A DNA stretch of 64,000 nt from Caenorhabditis elegans (GCF_000002985.6 NC_003279.8:12586001-12650000), one strand, 5' to 3'; shown: positions 11,990-23,901, counted from the stretch's first letter. Translations and numbers: made by a program. The notes: generated from the sequence alone by a model not told the origin.

Positions 11990-13097
11990 TTCGGATGGGG
12001 GGACGGGTTGGTCGATGTAGGTGACTCGTTCCGAGGCGACGAGGCGGCAGGAGTCGGTGATTGTTGAAGCCGCTGAAAACAAAAAATGGTTTTTAATTAA
12101 GTTTCAACTATTTTTCTTACGTGATGAATAATCGTCCAGTTGACGAATAGCACAGTCCACGTGGGCGTGTTTAGTGGTGGAGCCTCGTCGATCACATTAT
12201 CCTGATTTGCCCAATTTAACTGTTGCTCGGTGAGTCACATTCGGAGATATATTCACAAATGGAATTGCATCCATCTCCAGATCCAGTGTGATGATGATGA
12301 CGAATTAGAGGCGATTTCGGTGCAACTGTCGCGGCTACTTGACGATTAAAGCTGGGATTACGACGAGGAGTTTCTCTGAAAAATTGTAGTTGGTTATCGA
12401 GAATCCAGGAACTTTTCGAATATTTTATCAACAAAACCAAACGTTTTCCAAGTTTTCCAATCAATAACGTCGTTCATTCTCGGCGGGCTTTCCGGTTCAT
12501 CCAATTGGGGCTCAATGCCGGCGCTGAGCGTTTGGCGGATTTTCATCATCGGAAAAATCGAATGGAGACACAATTTGAGATGCTTGGCAAACATCCACTC
12601 CGGCGAGAGATTCCAAATAAACTTTAGACGTCTCTGGAGTTTGGATGGGAATGTGCTGCTGATTCTGAAAATTTGAGTTGATAAAATTTTGGGTTAAAAA
12701 ATTAATGATTACATTGACAAATTTCCGCCTTCCGGTCTTTAATTGTAGCATGGATCTCGACTTGTTGGACAAATTCTCGGATCAGAGTCTAGCATCAGGG
12801 CAATCAAACTGCGAGGATCTGTAGAAATTCCAGCGAAGAATCTAACAGGAGTCTCTCCATTTCTATGGATTCCGTGTCGGATCCGCGGATGAATCGACGC
12901 CTCAACGTCGGAAATGCTGAAACACGAGTATATTTACGGAAAATAATTATTTTTGCCAAAAAGATCAAAGAATTGCTGAAGAAAACTATGAAAAATCGAA
13001 GAAAAAGAAAAATAAATGGTGAAAAAAAAATTTCGAAAATGAGGAGGATTTACGGTAAAGAGGGCGCGGTACCGTTATTTCGGAGTGTCGTTGCCAT
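11990..13097 (-). pseudogene. Decayed multi-exon gene fragment carried by the transposon
   Basis: A plausible first exon, 13054-13097 (MATTLRNNGTAPSLP), ends at GTAAAT. It joins in phase to an exon starting at 12916 (ISDVEASIHPRIRHG... then DPRSLIALMLDS), after which the frame shifts into REFVQQVEIHATIKDRKAE. Further coding-like exons with TTTTCAG acceptors follow: one with PIQTPETSKVYLESLAGVD, one with LNWANQDNVIDEAPPLNTPT, and a last short one near 11990-12073. The conserved splice signals and exon sizes argue for a captured host gene. At least one frame change makes it look dead. I do not recognise the protein and see no transposase motif. Confidence 0.5.
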
Positions 13098-13275
13098 CTG
13101 CGTTTGGAGCTTCTTTTGAAATGTTTTCTCGCTCTTATATTAAAATCGTAGAAAAGTAAAAATCACTTTGAGTCGTAAATGTAATTTGTGATTGAAACCA
13201 ACAAATAATTGAAAAAAATTGAGTTCAATAAAAATTTAATTAAAAATATTTTCCACTAATTTTAAAATTTTGATA

Positions 13276-15325
13276 AGGGTCCCCCCTTATGAAAAAATTT
13301 TGGAAAAACATTTTTCTTCCAAAAAATTTTAATCCTGCTGGATTGTGTAGGAAATGTATATTTTAGTATTTTCCACAGTTTTCATAGCACAAGCATACTC
13401 CTGGGCAAAAAATACAACAGTCGATTTGGATTGTTCATAGAAAGTACTTTCGAAAGTCAGTACTTCCAAAATATTCTAGCTCCGCAGGCAGCTGAAATAT
13501 GAAAAACTTTTCAATTAGAAAGTTATTAGGAATGAAGTGATTGACAAATTACTTATTGTAACTTTTTGTTATCTCGGATGGCTGAGCAGGTAGGAGCACC
13601 TAATTATATGTCAAATATCACTAATTTTGACTGATGATATCTCCGTACTCTGCACAAAAAGCAATAAACTATTAAACATAAAACATGTTCCATAACAAAC
13701 TGAACAAGTTTATAGTTGACAATTTTTTGATATCTTGCTTGCGCGATGTGGGACATGACTTCGAAAAACTGTCATAGTAGGTAGATCAGATAGAGGAATA
13801 GAGGTTTTTACAGTTTCTTAGTTTTCGAAAGCACCACATTTGGAAAGAAAGTACATAGATACAATTAGGAAAACATATTTTTACAATATCTGATAAATAT
13901 TTGACAACTTTTGAAAAAAAAAAATTTGGATCTTTTTTTGAATAAAAAATCCAAAGGGTCCCCCCTTATGAAAATTTTCTAAAATTTTTTCGAAATTTTT
14001 TTTTTGAAAACTTTTCTTAATTTGATCATATGTTATAGAAAAATGTAAATTTGATTGATTTTTTAAAGTTTCGATGTTCAGAGCACGATTTCAGACAAAA
14101 ACCTGGGGTTCAGTAGAACCTCTAAGTTCAAAAAACGCATTTCCTTTGGATGCGTATATCTTTGTTCAAAAATTTTTTCTGACAAAGTGTTCAACTACAA
14201 AGTTGTTTATTTTAATCTAAAGTACAACTTTGTAGTTGATGGTATTTTTTCAAAAAATTTTATGGTCGAGATAAAGTTGTGTTAATGGCGGCAGTTTCCT
14301 GCCTGTATTTTCTTCGTCTTTTTCTGTTCATATATCGGCCATTAAATTTTTTGAAGAAATACTATCAACTACAAAGTTGTACTTTAGATTAAAATAAACA
14401 ACTTTGTAGTTGATCACTTTGTCAGAAAAAATTTTTGAACAAAGATATACGCATCCAAAGGAAATGCGTTTTTTAACTGAGGGGTTCTACTGAACCTCAG
14501 GTTTTCGTCTGAATTCGTGCTCTGAACATCGAAACTAAAAAAAACAGTCAAATTTACATTTTTCTATAACATCTGATCATATTATGAAAAGTTTTCAAAA
14601 ATAAAATTTCGAAAAAATTTTAGAAAATTTTCATAAGGGGGGACCCTTTGGATTTTTTATTCAAAAAAAATCCAAAATTTTTTTTTCAAAAGTTGTCAAA
14701 TATTTATCAGATATTGTAAAAATATGTTTTCCTAATTGTATCTATGTACTTTCTTTCCAAATGTGGTGCTTTCGAAAACTAAGAAACTGTAAAAACCTCT
14801 ATTCCTCTATCTGATCTACCTACTATGACAGTTTTTCGAAGTCATGTCCCACATCGCGCAAGCAAGATATCAAAAAATTGTCATCTATAAATTTGTTCAG
14901 TTTGTTATGGAACATGTTTTATGTTTAATAGTTTATTGCTTTTTGTGCAGAGTACGGAGATATCATCAGTCAAAATTAGTGATATTTGACTTATAATTAG
15001 GCGCTCCTATCTGCTCAGCCATCCTAGATATCAAAAAGTTACAATAAGTAATTTGTCAATCACTTCATTCCTAATAACTTTCTAATTGAAAAGTTTTTCA
15101 TATTTCAGCTGCCTGCGGAGCTAGAACACTTTGGAAGTACTCACTTTCTATGAACAAGCGAAATTGACTGTTGTATTTTTTGCCCAGAAGTGTGATTGAG
15201 CCATAAAAACTGTGGAAAATACTAAAATATACATTTTCTACACAATCAAGAAATTTTCAAAAATTTTGGGAAAAAAATTTTCATACCAAAAAATACCAAA
15301 ATTTTTTTTCATAAGGGGGTACCCT
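13276..15325. mobile_element. 2.05-kb foldback element nested in the larger transposon
   Basis: The whole interval is an imperfect palindrome centred at about 14300.5, with arms of roughly 1 kb and almost no unique core. The ends read AGGGTCCCCCCTTATGAAAA and its reverse complement (with GTACCCC), and TA flanks both sides. A second pair of the same terminal motif sits inside at about 13956 and 14646. This implies that one foldback inserted into, or grew from, another. It resembles C. elegans foldbacks such as Tc4 and Tc6 in structure, but the termini differ from those I know. Confidence 0.8.
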
Positions 15326-15780
15326 TATGAATTTTGAAATCGTACCATACTTGTGAAATTAAAAAAATCGTGTAAGTGAAATTTCAAAAAAAAAATACTC
15401 GAACAGACTTGTTCAACTTGTACTAAGAAAGGATTCATCAGTTGAACTAGTTAGTATCTATTCACAACTTCTTCGTAGGCTACTACTGGGTTCATCCGAC
15501 GCTCGTCGGTTGGCGGCCGGATATTCACCGAATATTCGTGTGTCCCGGTTCGAAAAAGTTTGCTGAAAATATTTTGCCACCCATTTCAACAACTCGTCTT
15601 ACTTTCGCGCAATCCTCACCGGAAGCGGTTCTTCTCAAAATCAAGCAAAAATCATTCGTCCGGTACTGAACAGTTTTTCGCATGTTTGCGGTTTTTCGTC
15701 AGTATTTGACCAGATATTCGCGTGTTAGCGGCTATTTGTTCGTTATTCACCAGTTGCTCGCGTGACGCGGTTTACCTGTG

Positions 15781-15845
15781 TAGCTCAGTGGTAGAGCGCT
15801 CCCTTAGCATGGGAGAGGGCTGGGGTTCAATTCCCCATAACTCCA
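15781..15845 (+). tRNA. 3' part of the split tRNA-Ala(AGC)
   Basis: From position 8 onward the cloverleaf is intact. The D arm is GCTCAGTGGTAGAGC. The anticodon arm CTCCC-TTAGCAT-GGGAG has anticodon AGC. The T arm is TGGGGTTCAATTCCCCA, then TAACTCC and discriminator A. The preceding seven bases (ACCTGTG) belong to the transposon and do not pair with the 3' acceptor strand. The fragment at 11696-11702 does pair, with one wobble and one mismatch. The internal A and B boxes survive, so Pol III transcription starting in the transposon end is conceivable. Confidence 0.85.
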
Positions 15846-15897
15846 GAAACTTTTTCGCTTTTCGGTTGTTCAATATTACTTTCAAAAAAATTTTAAA

Positions 15898-17011
15898 TTA
15901 AGCTTTATTAGATAGAAATGATTTTTTCCAAGATATTATTGAGATGTAGATGTAGTTTGTGATCTGAAGTTTGTTAATTTTTTTGCATGTTAAAGTTTCA
16001 ATTAGGATATTACCAGTGCAAAGTATCCAACTCCCACAAAAAGTACGGTTCCTTGAAGGAAGCACTCGAAGTTCCTTCTAGTCAAACTTTGCATATTCTG
16101 CTGATTTTCTACTGTGCTCATCCATTTTTCATAAGAGAACATGGTTCCTACACCAAGAAATAATCGATTGTTGCGTCTGCAATTCAATTTTTAGGAGAGA
16201 CCAGGGGAGTACGGTATGTACCTTTAATACGATATTTTGTCGGTTTCCTAATAAGTTTTTGGTTGAAAATTTTGGAATTTTCACGTTTTTCTGTAGAGAA
16301 GACGTCGAGAATGTAGGAAGCCTGGAAGAAAATTGAGTTTGGAAAAAACTTTTGAAAATAAAAATAAAAAACGTTTTTATCTCGAGAACTAGAAGAGATT
16401 TTGAGAAATGGTCAACTGGTAAATTGATCTACGTATAATTTTACATATTTTGTTAGTTGGCAACTTTTTTCTAGAAATTGCACATCCAAAGTTGTGGGGC
16501 TTCAAAGTTGCACCGGCCTCCCTGCCTCCAAGCATGAGGTCACTAACCGCCTGAATATCTTGATTCTCGTTAGAGATACAAAAAATTTTACAACTAAAAA
16601 AAATTTTACGTGTAATTTTATAAGTTTTGTTAGTGAACAACTTTTTTAAATCTCTGTTATGAAAAAAGATACGCAGATTTTAAGAGAGACCACCAGTTTT
16701 CAGAGTTCCTGACTTTTACTTTCAAATCCATGTATCTCAAATTGAGAGGCACTAAGACAAAAGTTGTCAACTAATGAAATGTGTAAAATTTCAAGACAAA
16801 CAATTTGTTAGTTGTCAATTTTTGGCTATCTCTTCTAGTTTTTGAGTTTTCCCACTTCCCCCAACCTCACCCCAATTTCCGTCGCAAAAAACACCACGGG
16901 AATCACAATAAATGGTAGAAAAGTGAAAAATGCGTCGGTCACCGAGTATTCTAACATAGAAATAAAACGACAAAAGGTCTCGGTCGTATATATAAATATA
17001 AATATAGAAAC
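15898..17011 (-). CDS. 3' exons of a putative multi-pass membrane protein (possible serpentine receptor)
   Basis: Four minus-strand exons join in consistent phase: 16871-17011, 16222-16321, 16014-16147 and 15898-15963. The first encodes a hydrophobic span (AFFTFLPFIVIPVVFFATEI). The next two carry a basic cytoplasmic-like loop, and then a second span (FLQGTVLFVGVGYFALITNY) crosses the last junction. The tail is WKKSFLSNKA. Order and spacing recall the end of nematode chemoreceptors, but no family motif is decisive. The 5' exons are not identified; a possible one starts at about 17158. Part of the first exon overlaps the dispersed repeat shared with 8103-8285, so this may be a remnant. Confidence 0.45.
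16730..16931. repeat. Dispersed repeat, partner of 8103-8285
   Basis: See the copy at 8103-8285: shared blocks occur in the same order and orientation. Related AAC-TAACAAA/TTGTTAGTTG fragments also occur at 16400-16650. Confidence 0.7.
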
Positions 17012-17289
17012 CTCCCAAAAATCCGGTTATAATCCGCAGGAGGGCCATATCCAATTAGCCACCGAGGGGGTGCACCTGCCGCAGTGTGTGAAATCTCTAA
17101 ACTCACGTGAAATTTGTGTGAAAATTCAGGGAAATTTGAAGGAAATGAGGTAAACATCACGAAAATCTCGAAAAGTCCGCAAATTTTCGTGGAAAATGAT
17201 GGGTTTCGCGGAGTGAATGGAGAGAAAGTAGTAATGGCCTAGAAACCCCATGGGTGGCCTAGGATGGAAAAATCAGGGCGGTTGATTTT

Positions 17290-17700
17290 TAATTTTGAAT
17301 TCAGTGTGAATAGAGCTTTCATTCAAGTATAATCATGCCTGGGTTTTGAAAAGTTTGAAATTTCAAATTAAAAAATTTCAAAAATTAGGGTCCCGACACG
17401 AAAACTTACCATATTGCTGGCTTCCAACCTGAAACTATTATTCCTGTAATGCTTGAGTTATGATACTGAATTAAGTCAAAAGATTAACATAAAATCTCAA
17501 AAATAGGCCGTGTTATGGATTTTCGAAACTTTTCGAAATAATTTCTAAATCTAAACATATCGTAGTTCACTGGTTTTTGTGCTGAGACCTACAAAATTTA
17601 TATTTTCAGAAGCAGCGTGAAAATAGCTTTCATTTAAGTATAAACATGCCTGGGTTCTGATTTTTTTTTTGATTTTCAGAAAATTTCGAAAATTTTCGAA
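17290..17700. repeat. Dispersed repeat family with a CTTTCATTTAAGTATAAACA signature
   Basis: Recurring blocks are GGTCCCGACACGAAAA, CCATAAC/TTATGGATTTTCGAAAC, and the signature AGCTTTCATT(T/C)AAGTATAA(A/T)CATGCC. The same blocks appear in inverse orientation at 18240-18830 and again, more decayed, at 22850-23230. No coding content is seen. Confidence 0.65.
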
Positions 17701-17884
17701 AATCGATAACTCCTTTTGCCTCAAAATTTTGCAATATTTTCTAAGTTTACTTTAAAATAAATTAAAGAAATTCATTTTCCTGAGCTTGACGCAAAATTTA
17801 ACACAAAAATCGATAATGTCTCGAGTACACGTAAAAGTTTTGAATCTTCAAAAAAAAAGACTGCTACAGTACCCCTACAGTAAT

Positions 17885-20247
17885 CTACAATTTAGAAGAG
17901 TTAACAAATAATGAATAATAATTTGGCGGGGGAATTTCATCAATTCTAGAAATTAGGTCAGTTCTTGTATAACCGAATACGGTAGCATAAGCGGGAGGGT
18001 CTTCTGGCGTTGCCACGTCATCGGGCTCCAATTCCTCTTCTGATGATGACGTCATTTCTGGAGCTGATGGTACCGGTGGCAGGAGTAACGGCGAGTGACG
18101 TCGTCTGCCACGTGGCGAGATAAATCGCTTGACACCGGGTCCTGGAACGAAAATATTTAGTTTTTTTATGGCAAAATTTAAACTCAGAGTATAATCACAC
18201 CCATGTTTGGAAAAATTGGGTCCTGGCACGAAATTACTGTAGCTTGGGAGTGTTTAAAGGCGCAGAGAGTCGTGAATTTTCAAATTCTAGGCAACTTAGT
18301 CGTGATTATACTTGAATGAAAGCTCTTTTTTCGTTGATTTTGAAAACTGTATTTTCGAGGGTCTCGGCTCGAAAACCACTGGGTTACTGTAGATTTTTGA
18401 TGAAAAATGGTTTCAAAAAGTTTCGAAAATCCATAACACCGTCAATTTTCAAGATTTTTTGCTAATTTTTGTCATATAAGATTGGTGATAAATTGAGTTA
18501 ACAGTAAAAAATAGTTTGACCTAGATTTAGACAAAATTTCGTGGCGGGACCATGAGAAAAACCATGAATTTTCAAAATGATCCAAACCTAGTCATGTTTA
18601 TACTTAAATGAAAGCTCTTTTCATGCTGCATTCGTTGATTTTGAAAACTGTATTTTCGTGGGTCTCACCACGAAAACCACTGGGTTACTGTCGATTTTTG
18701 ATGAAAAATCGTTTCGAAAAGTTTCGAAAATCCATAACTCTGCCAAATTTTGTGATAATTTGAAAATTTTTGTTGTATAAGATTGGTGATAAATGATATA
18801 ATAAGTGAACAATTATTTGCCTAGTTTCGAGAAAAATTAGGCCATCAACGCAAATTCTAGGCCATCGGGCGATGGGTGCGTTTCCTCCTCCAATTTCAGT
18901 TTTTTTTATTAGGTTTTATGGGAAAATTTAGAAATTCTTGAATATTTTTTGTTGGTTAAAAAATTATGAAATTTGTATTTAAAAGCAATTTTATTTTGGA
19001 AAATTTTTAAACGAATTTTTAAAAATTTTCAGAATTAATTTCAAGTTCTATGTTTCGTTTTCTATTAATTAAGAATTTTTTAGAAACCCACCAATCAGGT
19101 CAAAAATAAGTTCATCCGGCAGGTCTCCAAAGTACCACGGCTCATTGGGTATTCGTAGGTAAATGCAGATCCCCGCCAGGCAAGTGCACCGCCTGTTATG
19201 GTAAAACGTTGCCTGAACTCGTGCCGAGACCATCTTATATGTGTAATGGAACTCCGAGAGTATTGTCGGACACGGACAGTAGGGCGCCGGCGGGGTGCAC
19301 TGAAATTCGTGGAAACGGGCTCCGGTCACCGAGCACCACGTGGGAATACACACGGCGACAGTGTTCTCGGGTACGTGGATCTGTGGATTTTCGAGCAGCT
19401 TCCGCAAGAGCCTCTGCACTTTTAGACGGTCTTGACTGTAGATTTGTGGATTCTTGGAGCTCTGACGGTAGTTTTGTGCTCCACAGAAGAAGGTGTGGCT
19501 GGGCGTACGGATTGTGTGCAGGCCGGGAATGTTCTCGAATTGGTGGAGTGTGTTGGGCACTTTTCGTTCACGACGCAGCTTTATTTGGTAGTAGATTTGA
19601 TGGAGAAGCTGGAAAATTTTAAATTCGGTAGTTTAGGCTTAGGCTTAGGCTTAGAATTAGGCGTAGGTTTAGGCTTAGACCAGTTTTCAAAGTTATGTAT
19701 TTTTCCGTTGGTTTTGAGAAGGTTTCACCAAAAAAGATTTCTTAAAACCCAAAAAACTAGCTTTCAAAATTATTTTTCTGTTTTTCCTGATTTCTGTCTA
19801 AAAAAATACCACTTTTCGTATTCCCGACTCATTTGTAGCCTTGTTCACCTATGAATAGGGTGTCTGATTAGTCTGTGACGTAAATCGCTAGGAGTGCCTA
19901 TTTTTGAAACACTACAAAAAATTTCAAACACTTTCAGACTTTAAAAACTATTTAAAAAATCAATTTAAAGCAGGAAAAATAAAAATCAGTTAGCGTGGTT
20001 CGAGCCCCGGTGTTGTGGGTAGGAGGCAAAACGTTTATTCTTAAGGCATACGATGTACTGAAGAACTTGGTGTGGGGAGAATATAGGAGGCTCGTGTATT
20101 TTGAAAACTATCTAACTATCTTCATCAGATCAATAGAGCGCATTTGCATTTTTAGATTTTTGAATTTCAACTCACCAAATACAGAAGAAACATAAGAAAT
20201 CCTAGAATAACATGAAAACACGTGACCTCCACCGACGCCACAATCAT
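17885..20247 (-). CDS. Single-pass membrane protein with a PPxY cytoplasmic or C-terminal tail
   Basis: Three exons, 20176-20247, 19092-19608 and 17885-18141, give exactly 282 codons (281 aa). Residues 7-26 form a hydrophobic signal-anchor (VTCFHVILGFLMFLLYLLLH), followed by basic LRRERK. The middle exon is a Cys-rich domain with CIPTWCSVTG, a PYCPCP motif and a CTCLAGIC motif. The last exon has two Pro-Tyr motifs (DPPAYATVFG and PPPNYYS) next to an acidic SSSEEELEPDD run. PPxY motifs are ligands for WW domains of Nedd4-type ubiquitin ligases. Intron 1 holds TTAGGC repeats; intron 2 holds the dispersed repeat at 18240-18830. Family not recognised. Confidence 0.75.
18240..18830. repeat. Two tandem copies of the CATTTAAGTATAAACA-family repeat
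   Basis: A block with AACCACTGGGTTACTGT, GATTTTTGATGAAAAAT, TTCGAAAATCCATAAC and TATAAGATTGGTGATAAAT occurs twice, about 300 bp apart, in the intron 18142-19091. Both are inverted relative to 17290-17700. Confidence 0.7.
19632..19679. repeat. Interstitial telomeric repeat, TTAGGC type
   Basis: Several perfect and near-perfect TTAGGC units in tandem lie in the first intron of the minus-strand PPxY gene. TTAGGC is the nematode telomere unit. Confidence 0.85.
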
Positions 20248-20249
20248 TA

Positions 20250-21900
20250 TCCTGCAAAAAAGTTAAAAGTTGCAAATAAAATTCTCAAATAACATGGAAA
20301 AAAGGTCAAAACGCATCAAAATCTCTTCAAAAATCGTAGAAAAAGAGTTTTTTTGCATATCACAAGCAGTCCCAAGGGCAAAAAGAGCGCATAACAAAGA
20401 GCAGCGGGAGCCGCAGAGTCAATCCGGACAAAAATTTCGTAGTAAAGGGGGCGATGAGGAGGAGTAGGAGTAGGAGAAGAATGAAGAATATATATATTTG
20501 GAAAAAGAAAAAAAAAAGAGAAAAGAGAGCAAAAAATATGCATCTTTTTTCGTCGCTTCTTTTTTTTCACCGCGCCAACTAAATCTGATTTTGATATCAC
20601 TGGGATTAGTCACACTAGGAATCGGATTAGGTGAAGGAGGAGGCGTTAAGTGCCGGATTTCCTGAAGACGAAAATGCTGGAAAAAAGGTTAGAAATCAAA
20701 AACTAAAGGATTGGAAGAATCATGAAGTAGTTTGGAATACTGCAGAGTCACCCGAGCTGGGAGAGGTCACATCTCGGCTGAACTTGATTTTAGCAAAAAA
20801 TTGTCAACTGACAAAAAACTTGTCATTATTTTTGCTACAATTTTTCAGTTGAAAGTTTTTTGACATCTCTAGTCGTAACCGAGATATCCTTGCCAAAGTG
20901 GAAGAACGTGATGCACCGGCACCCCGCGTTGACCGGCAATATCTTGATTCTTCTTAGTTTTACGGACAAAAGGCTAACTACTTGTCAAAATTTATTCGAA
21001 CCGTGATACAAGGCGACAAAGTAAGAAGGTAGGGAGCGCCGCAGCCCTAGGCGATTTAAAGGTTGACTGACAATATCTCGGCCAACGTTGATTTTTTCAA
21101 AAAATTTCCAACTGGCATAATACTTGTTAACATTTTTTCTATATTTTTGTAGTTAAACATTTTTTGGTATCACACTTGTGAGCCGAGATAAGAGCTCTCA
21201 AAGTTGGGGAATATGATTCAGAATGACTAGGGTTCGACCGGGACTATTTCTGTTCTCATGGACCTTACCACAAAATGGCTAACGGACAGTATACTGGTTA
21301 TACAATTTTTTTTAACTCTATTAATCATGAATGTTGAGTTGAACATCAGTTTGTGCATTTTTTTCAAACTCAAAAATTGCATACAGACAAAATTCTTATC
21401 ATCATTTCAGATTATCAATCGAAATATGAGCTCTTACAGATGAGAGTGTCTGAAATTTCCTGGCGCAAATTAATGTGAGCCTTGACCTTTAAAGAATCAT
21501 TCGATTTCCGCTCTAATACATGTTAACGATCTTAAGAATAATCAGAAAGAATTACCAGATCTTTGAAACAGAAAAACTGGCAAGTGTGATATGTATATTA
21601 GAGATCGACCCTTCGCAGAGAAAAGTAACATGGGGTCAGCTGAGTCAGCTGGCCGATTTTAAAATAAAGAATAAAACTTCAAAGCTGAAATTATAGCTTC
21701 CATTCAGGCCTTAAATATGCTGGCAATCAGACATTCTTTGTTTGCTAAACAAGCACGTAAATCAAGAGCCCGTGCTACAACAACATGCATGCAAGAAATT
21801 TAATTTCAAAATGCCTATCAACAAAGGCATAAATCATCCCGAACAGGTGGCATTTTCTGGGGAGTACGTGGTTCGTTAAAATATCAGAAATTTAGCTGAA
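20250..21900. other. Intergenic DNA with degraded dispersed repeats
   Basis: No supported gene. Purine-rich runs lie at 20450-20530. Related blocks at 20740-20885 and 21050-21200 share a pattern of TCAACT(G)ACAAAAAACTTGT, a CAATTTTTCAGTTGA/TAGTT core and CGAGATA. The same pattern occurs in the repeats at 27890-28560 and 58982-59202. Confidence 0.5.
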
Positions 21901-21924
21901 GTATAGTTTGACATGGAATTTGAA

Positions 21925-22320
21925 CAGAGTTTACCGGTTTGCCGGTGTGCCGGAAAGTTTCATTTCCGAGTCGCCGATTTGCCGAATTGCAGGTTTGCCG
22001 ATTTGCCGGAATTTTCAATTCCGGCAATTTACCGGCTTGCCGATTTGCCGGTTGTGTTTAAAGGGATTTTTTACAAGACGGAAACACTTAAAACTGTGCT
22101 TTTTTGAAATTATTTTCCCGTTTTCTTCAGATATTTACATAGAATTTGCTTACTTTTCAAAATAAAAAATACAATGTTGCCGATTAAAAATGAAATTCTG
22201 AAATTTCCAAAAAAAAATGTGCAGAGCCACAATTTGCCGGAAACTTTCGGCAATTGCCGTTTTTCGGGGAAATTCGGCAAATTGGCAAATTTGTCGGTTT
22301 GGCGATTTGCCACCCACCCC
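21925..22320. repeat. Foldback repeat built of TTGCCG / CGGCAA units
   Basis: The left part (21925-22050) is dense in TTTGCCGG and GATTTGCCG. The right part (22235-22315) carries CGGCAA and TTTGCCG on both strands. AT-rich sequence separates them. Probably a dispersed foldback or minisatellite family. Confidence 0.6.
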
Positions 22321-23880
22321 TGATTTAAATTATACAGGGCACCTGAATCGCTGGTTCATTGTTCAGAAAACAGTCAGGTCCCTCCTGCGAGGACTATTTG
22401 TATCTTTTTGTGTTTCAGCTGCTCTCCCAACGGTAATAAAGCAATCTTGGTACGTACTCTCTAGATTGTTATCTCTGTGGGCCAAAAAGGACAAACAAGA
22501 GGATTATTGCCTGTGCTAATTGACAGATTTAGGTTTGCCACCTAATTTATTATGCATTTCCCGACGAGCGTACCAAGTTTTCATTTTCACCACAGTTCCC
22601 TCCAATATATTAATTCCCCTTTGACCTGAACGTCACCCCTAACCCTATGCAGTATTTGGAGCTCATAAAATACTGGAAGTGTTTAGGAGTAATGCTCAGT
22701 TGTCAGAATTTGTGAAACTTATTAAATACTTGATTATTATCCAGTTGAGTATTATTTGAGATAGTTTTGCAGTCTTTCTTGAAGGATTTTGTGAGGTAAG
22801 GTTGTCTAGGTGAATTAGTCTAGGTTTTAAAGATTTTGAAATTTCACAAAAAAATTAGGGTCTCACAACGAAAATGTACAATACTACTTCAAAATTGTGG
22901 AAAACTATTTTTCCTTAATAATTTGATGTGAAATAAAGTTCCAGTATTAAAAATTGTCCGAAAAACTGTAAAATTTAAACAGTTACGGATTTTCGAAACT
23001 ATTCGAAAAAAAAAAACTGCCGTTACCATTTCTTTTTCAAGCCAGTACTTTTCATAGGCAGATTTTCAGATCCAGCGCAAATATAGCTATTATTTAAGTA
23101 AAAACAAGACCAGGTTCCGTGGAATTGGAAATTTACCCTTCCATGCGCCTTTAAACTCTGCCAAGCTATTTTACTTTCGTGGCGTGACCCAACCTGGGCA
23201 TGGTTATACTTATTTTGAAGTTCTCGGTGATCTTAATTTGAATTTTGCAATGAAAAATAATTTGGTCAATTGTGATCAATTATTGACGCCAAAAGCCAAA
23301 AAAAGCGGTCTAAAAAGTCCAGTTTTTAAGCTTTTGGTCTTATTTTTACAGTAATCGCGACCTTTTCTCATTTTTTTCTAGTGAACAACTTTGTAGACAG
23401 GATGTACATGGTGTCTACAGGAAATTAACCTCGAAGACATATAAGCTTTTCCCAAGTTACTAGAAAAAATGTTTTTTTTGATTATATGTGTTGTTCCGGT
23501 TGCTACTATACGTTTTTTGTTTTTATCACCCAAATCGTACAATCTCTTGGGCTTTTTCGGTCAGTTTTTTTTAAGCCACATTCTTTGTCAGAATTTGATA
23601 AAATTAAAATATATCCGAGTTCAGCTTCTCCCTCTCATTTCCCCGTCTCCCAATGTGTTCCGCTTCACGGAATTTGTTTTTTCTCCTTCTCCCAGGAAGT
23701 TCGCGTATTCTATTTCCGTATGTGTTTTTTTCTTATTTCTTATTGAATTCCGCCAGGAAAAAAAACTTTTAGTCGCGCTTCTTTCATGGCTATTCCTGTT
23801 TTTTGGTTAGTTGAGAAATTGTTTCCAGACGGTTTTTTTTTAGTTTTCCATAATTTTGCTTAACGACTTTTATTTAGACT
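22321..23880. other. Intergenic DNA, no supported gene
   Basis: A decayed copy of the CATTTAAGTATAAACA repeat lies at 22850-23230. Overlapping T-rich ORFs at 23469-23810 in two frames have low-complexity composition, with no splice or start context that would support either. Confidence 0.5.
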
Positions 23881-23901
23881 ACAAGAACTTCTAGAAAAAA
23901 A

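Larger units (their letters stand above)
11705..15780. mobile_element. 4.08-kb TIR transposon inserted in a tRNA-Ala gene
   Basis: The termini are inverted: left CACAGGTAAACCGCGTCATG, right the reverse complement with one mismatch over about 22 bases (15759-15780). A TA dinucleotide flanks both sides. Both subterminal zones (11705-11880 and 15480-15770) carry degenerate short motifs such as TATTCGCG and GCGGCTATTTG. The element holds a decayed multi-exon gene fragment (about 11990-13097) and a nested foldback insertion (13276-15325). Without the foldback it would be about 2.0 kb. The CAC terminus with a TA duplication is compatible with the Mirage/CMC group known in Caenorhabditis, but I see no transposase, so the assignment is tentative. 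Confidence 0.75.

Noticed and set aside
23469-23810. Two overlapping plus-strand ORFs of 113 and 86 codons
   Set aside because: T-rich, Phe/Leu-dominated in two frames at once, with no domain or splice support.
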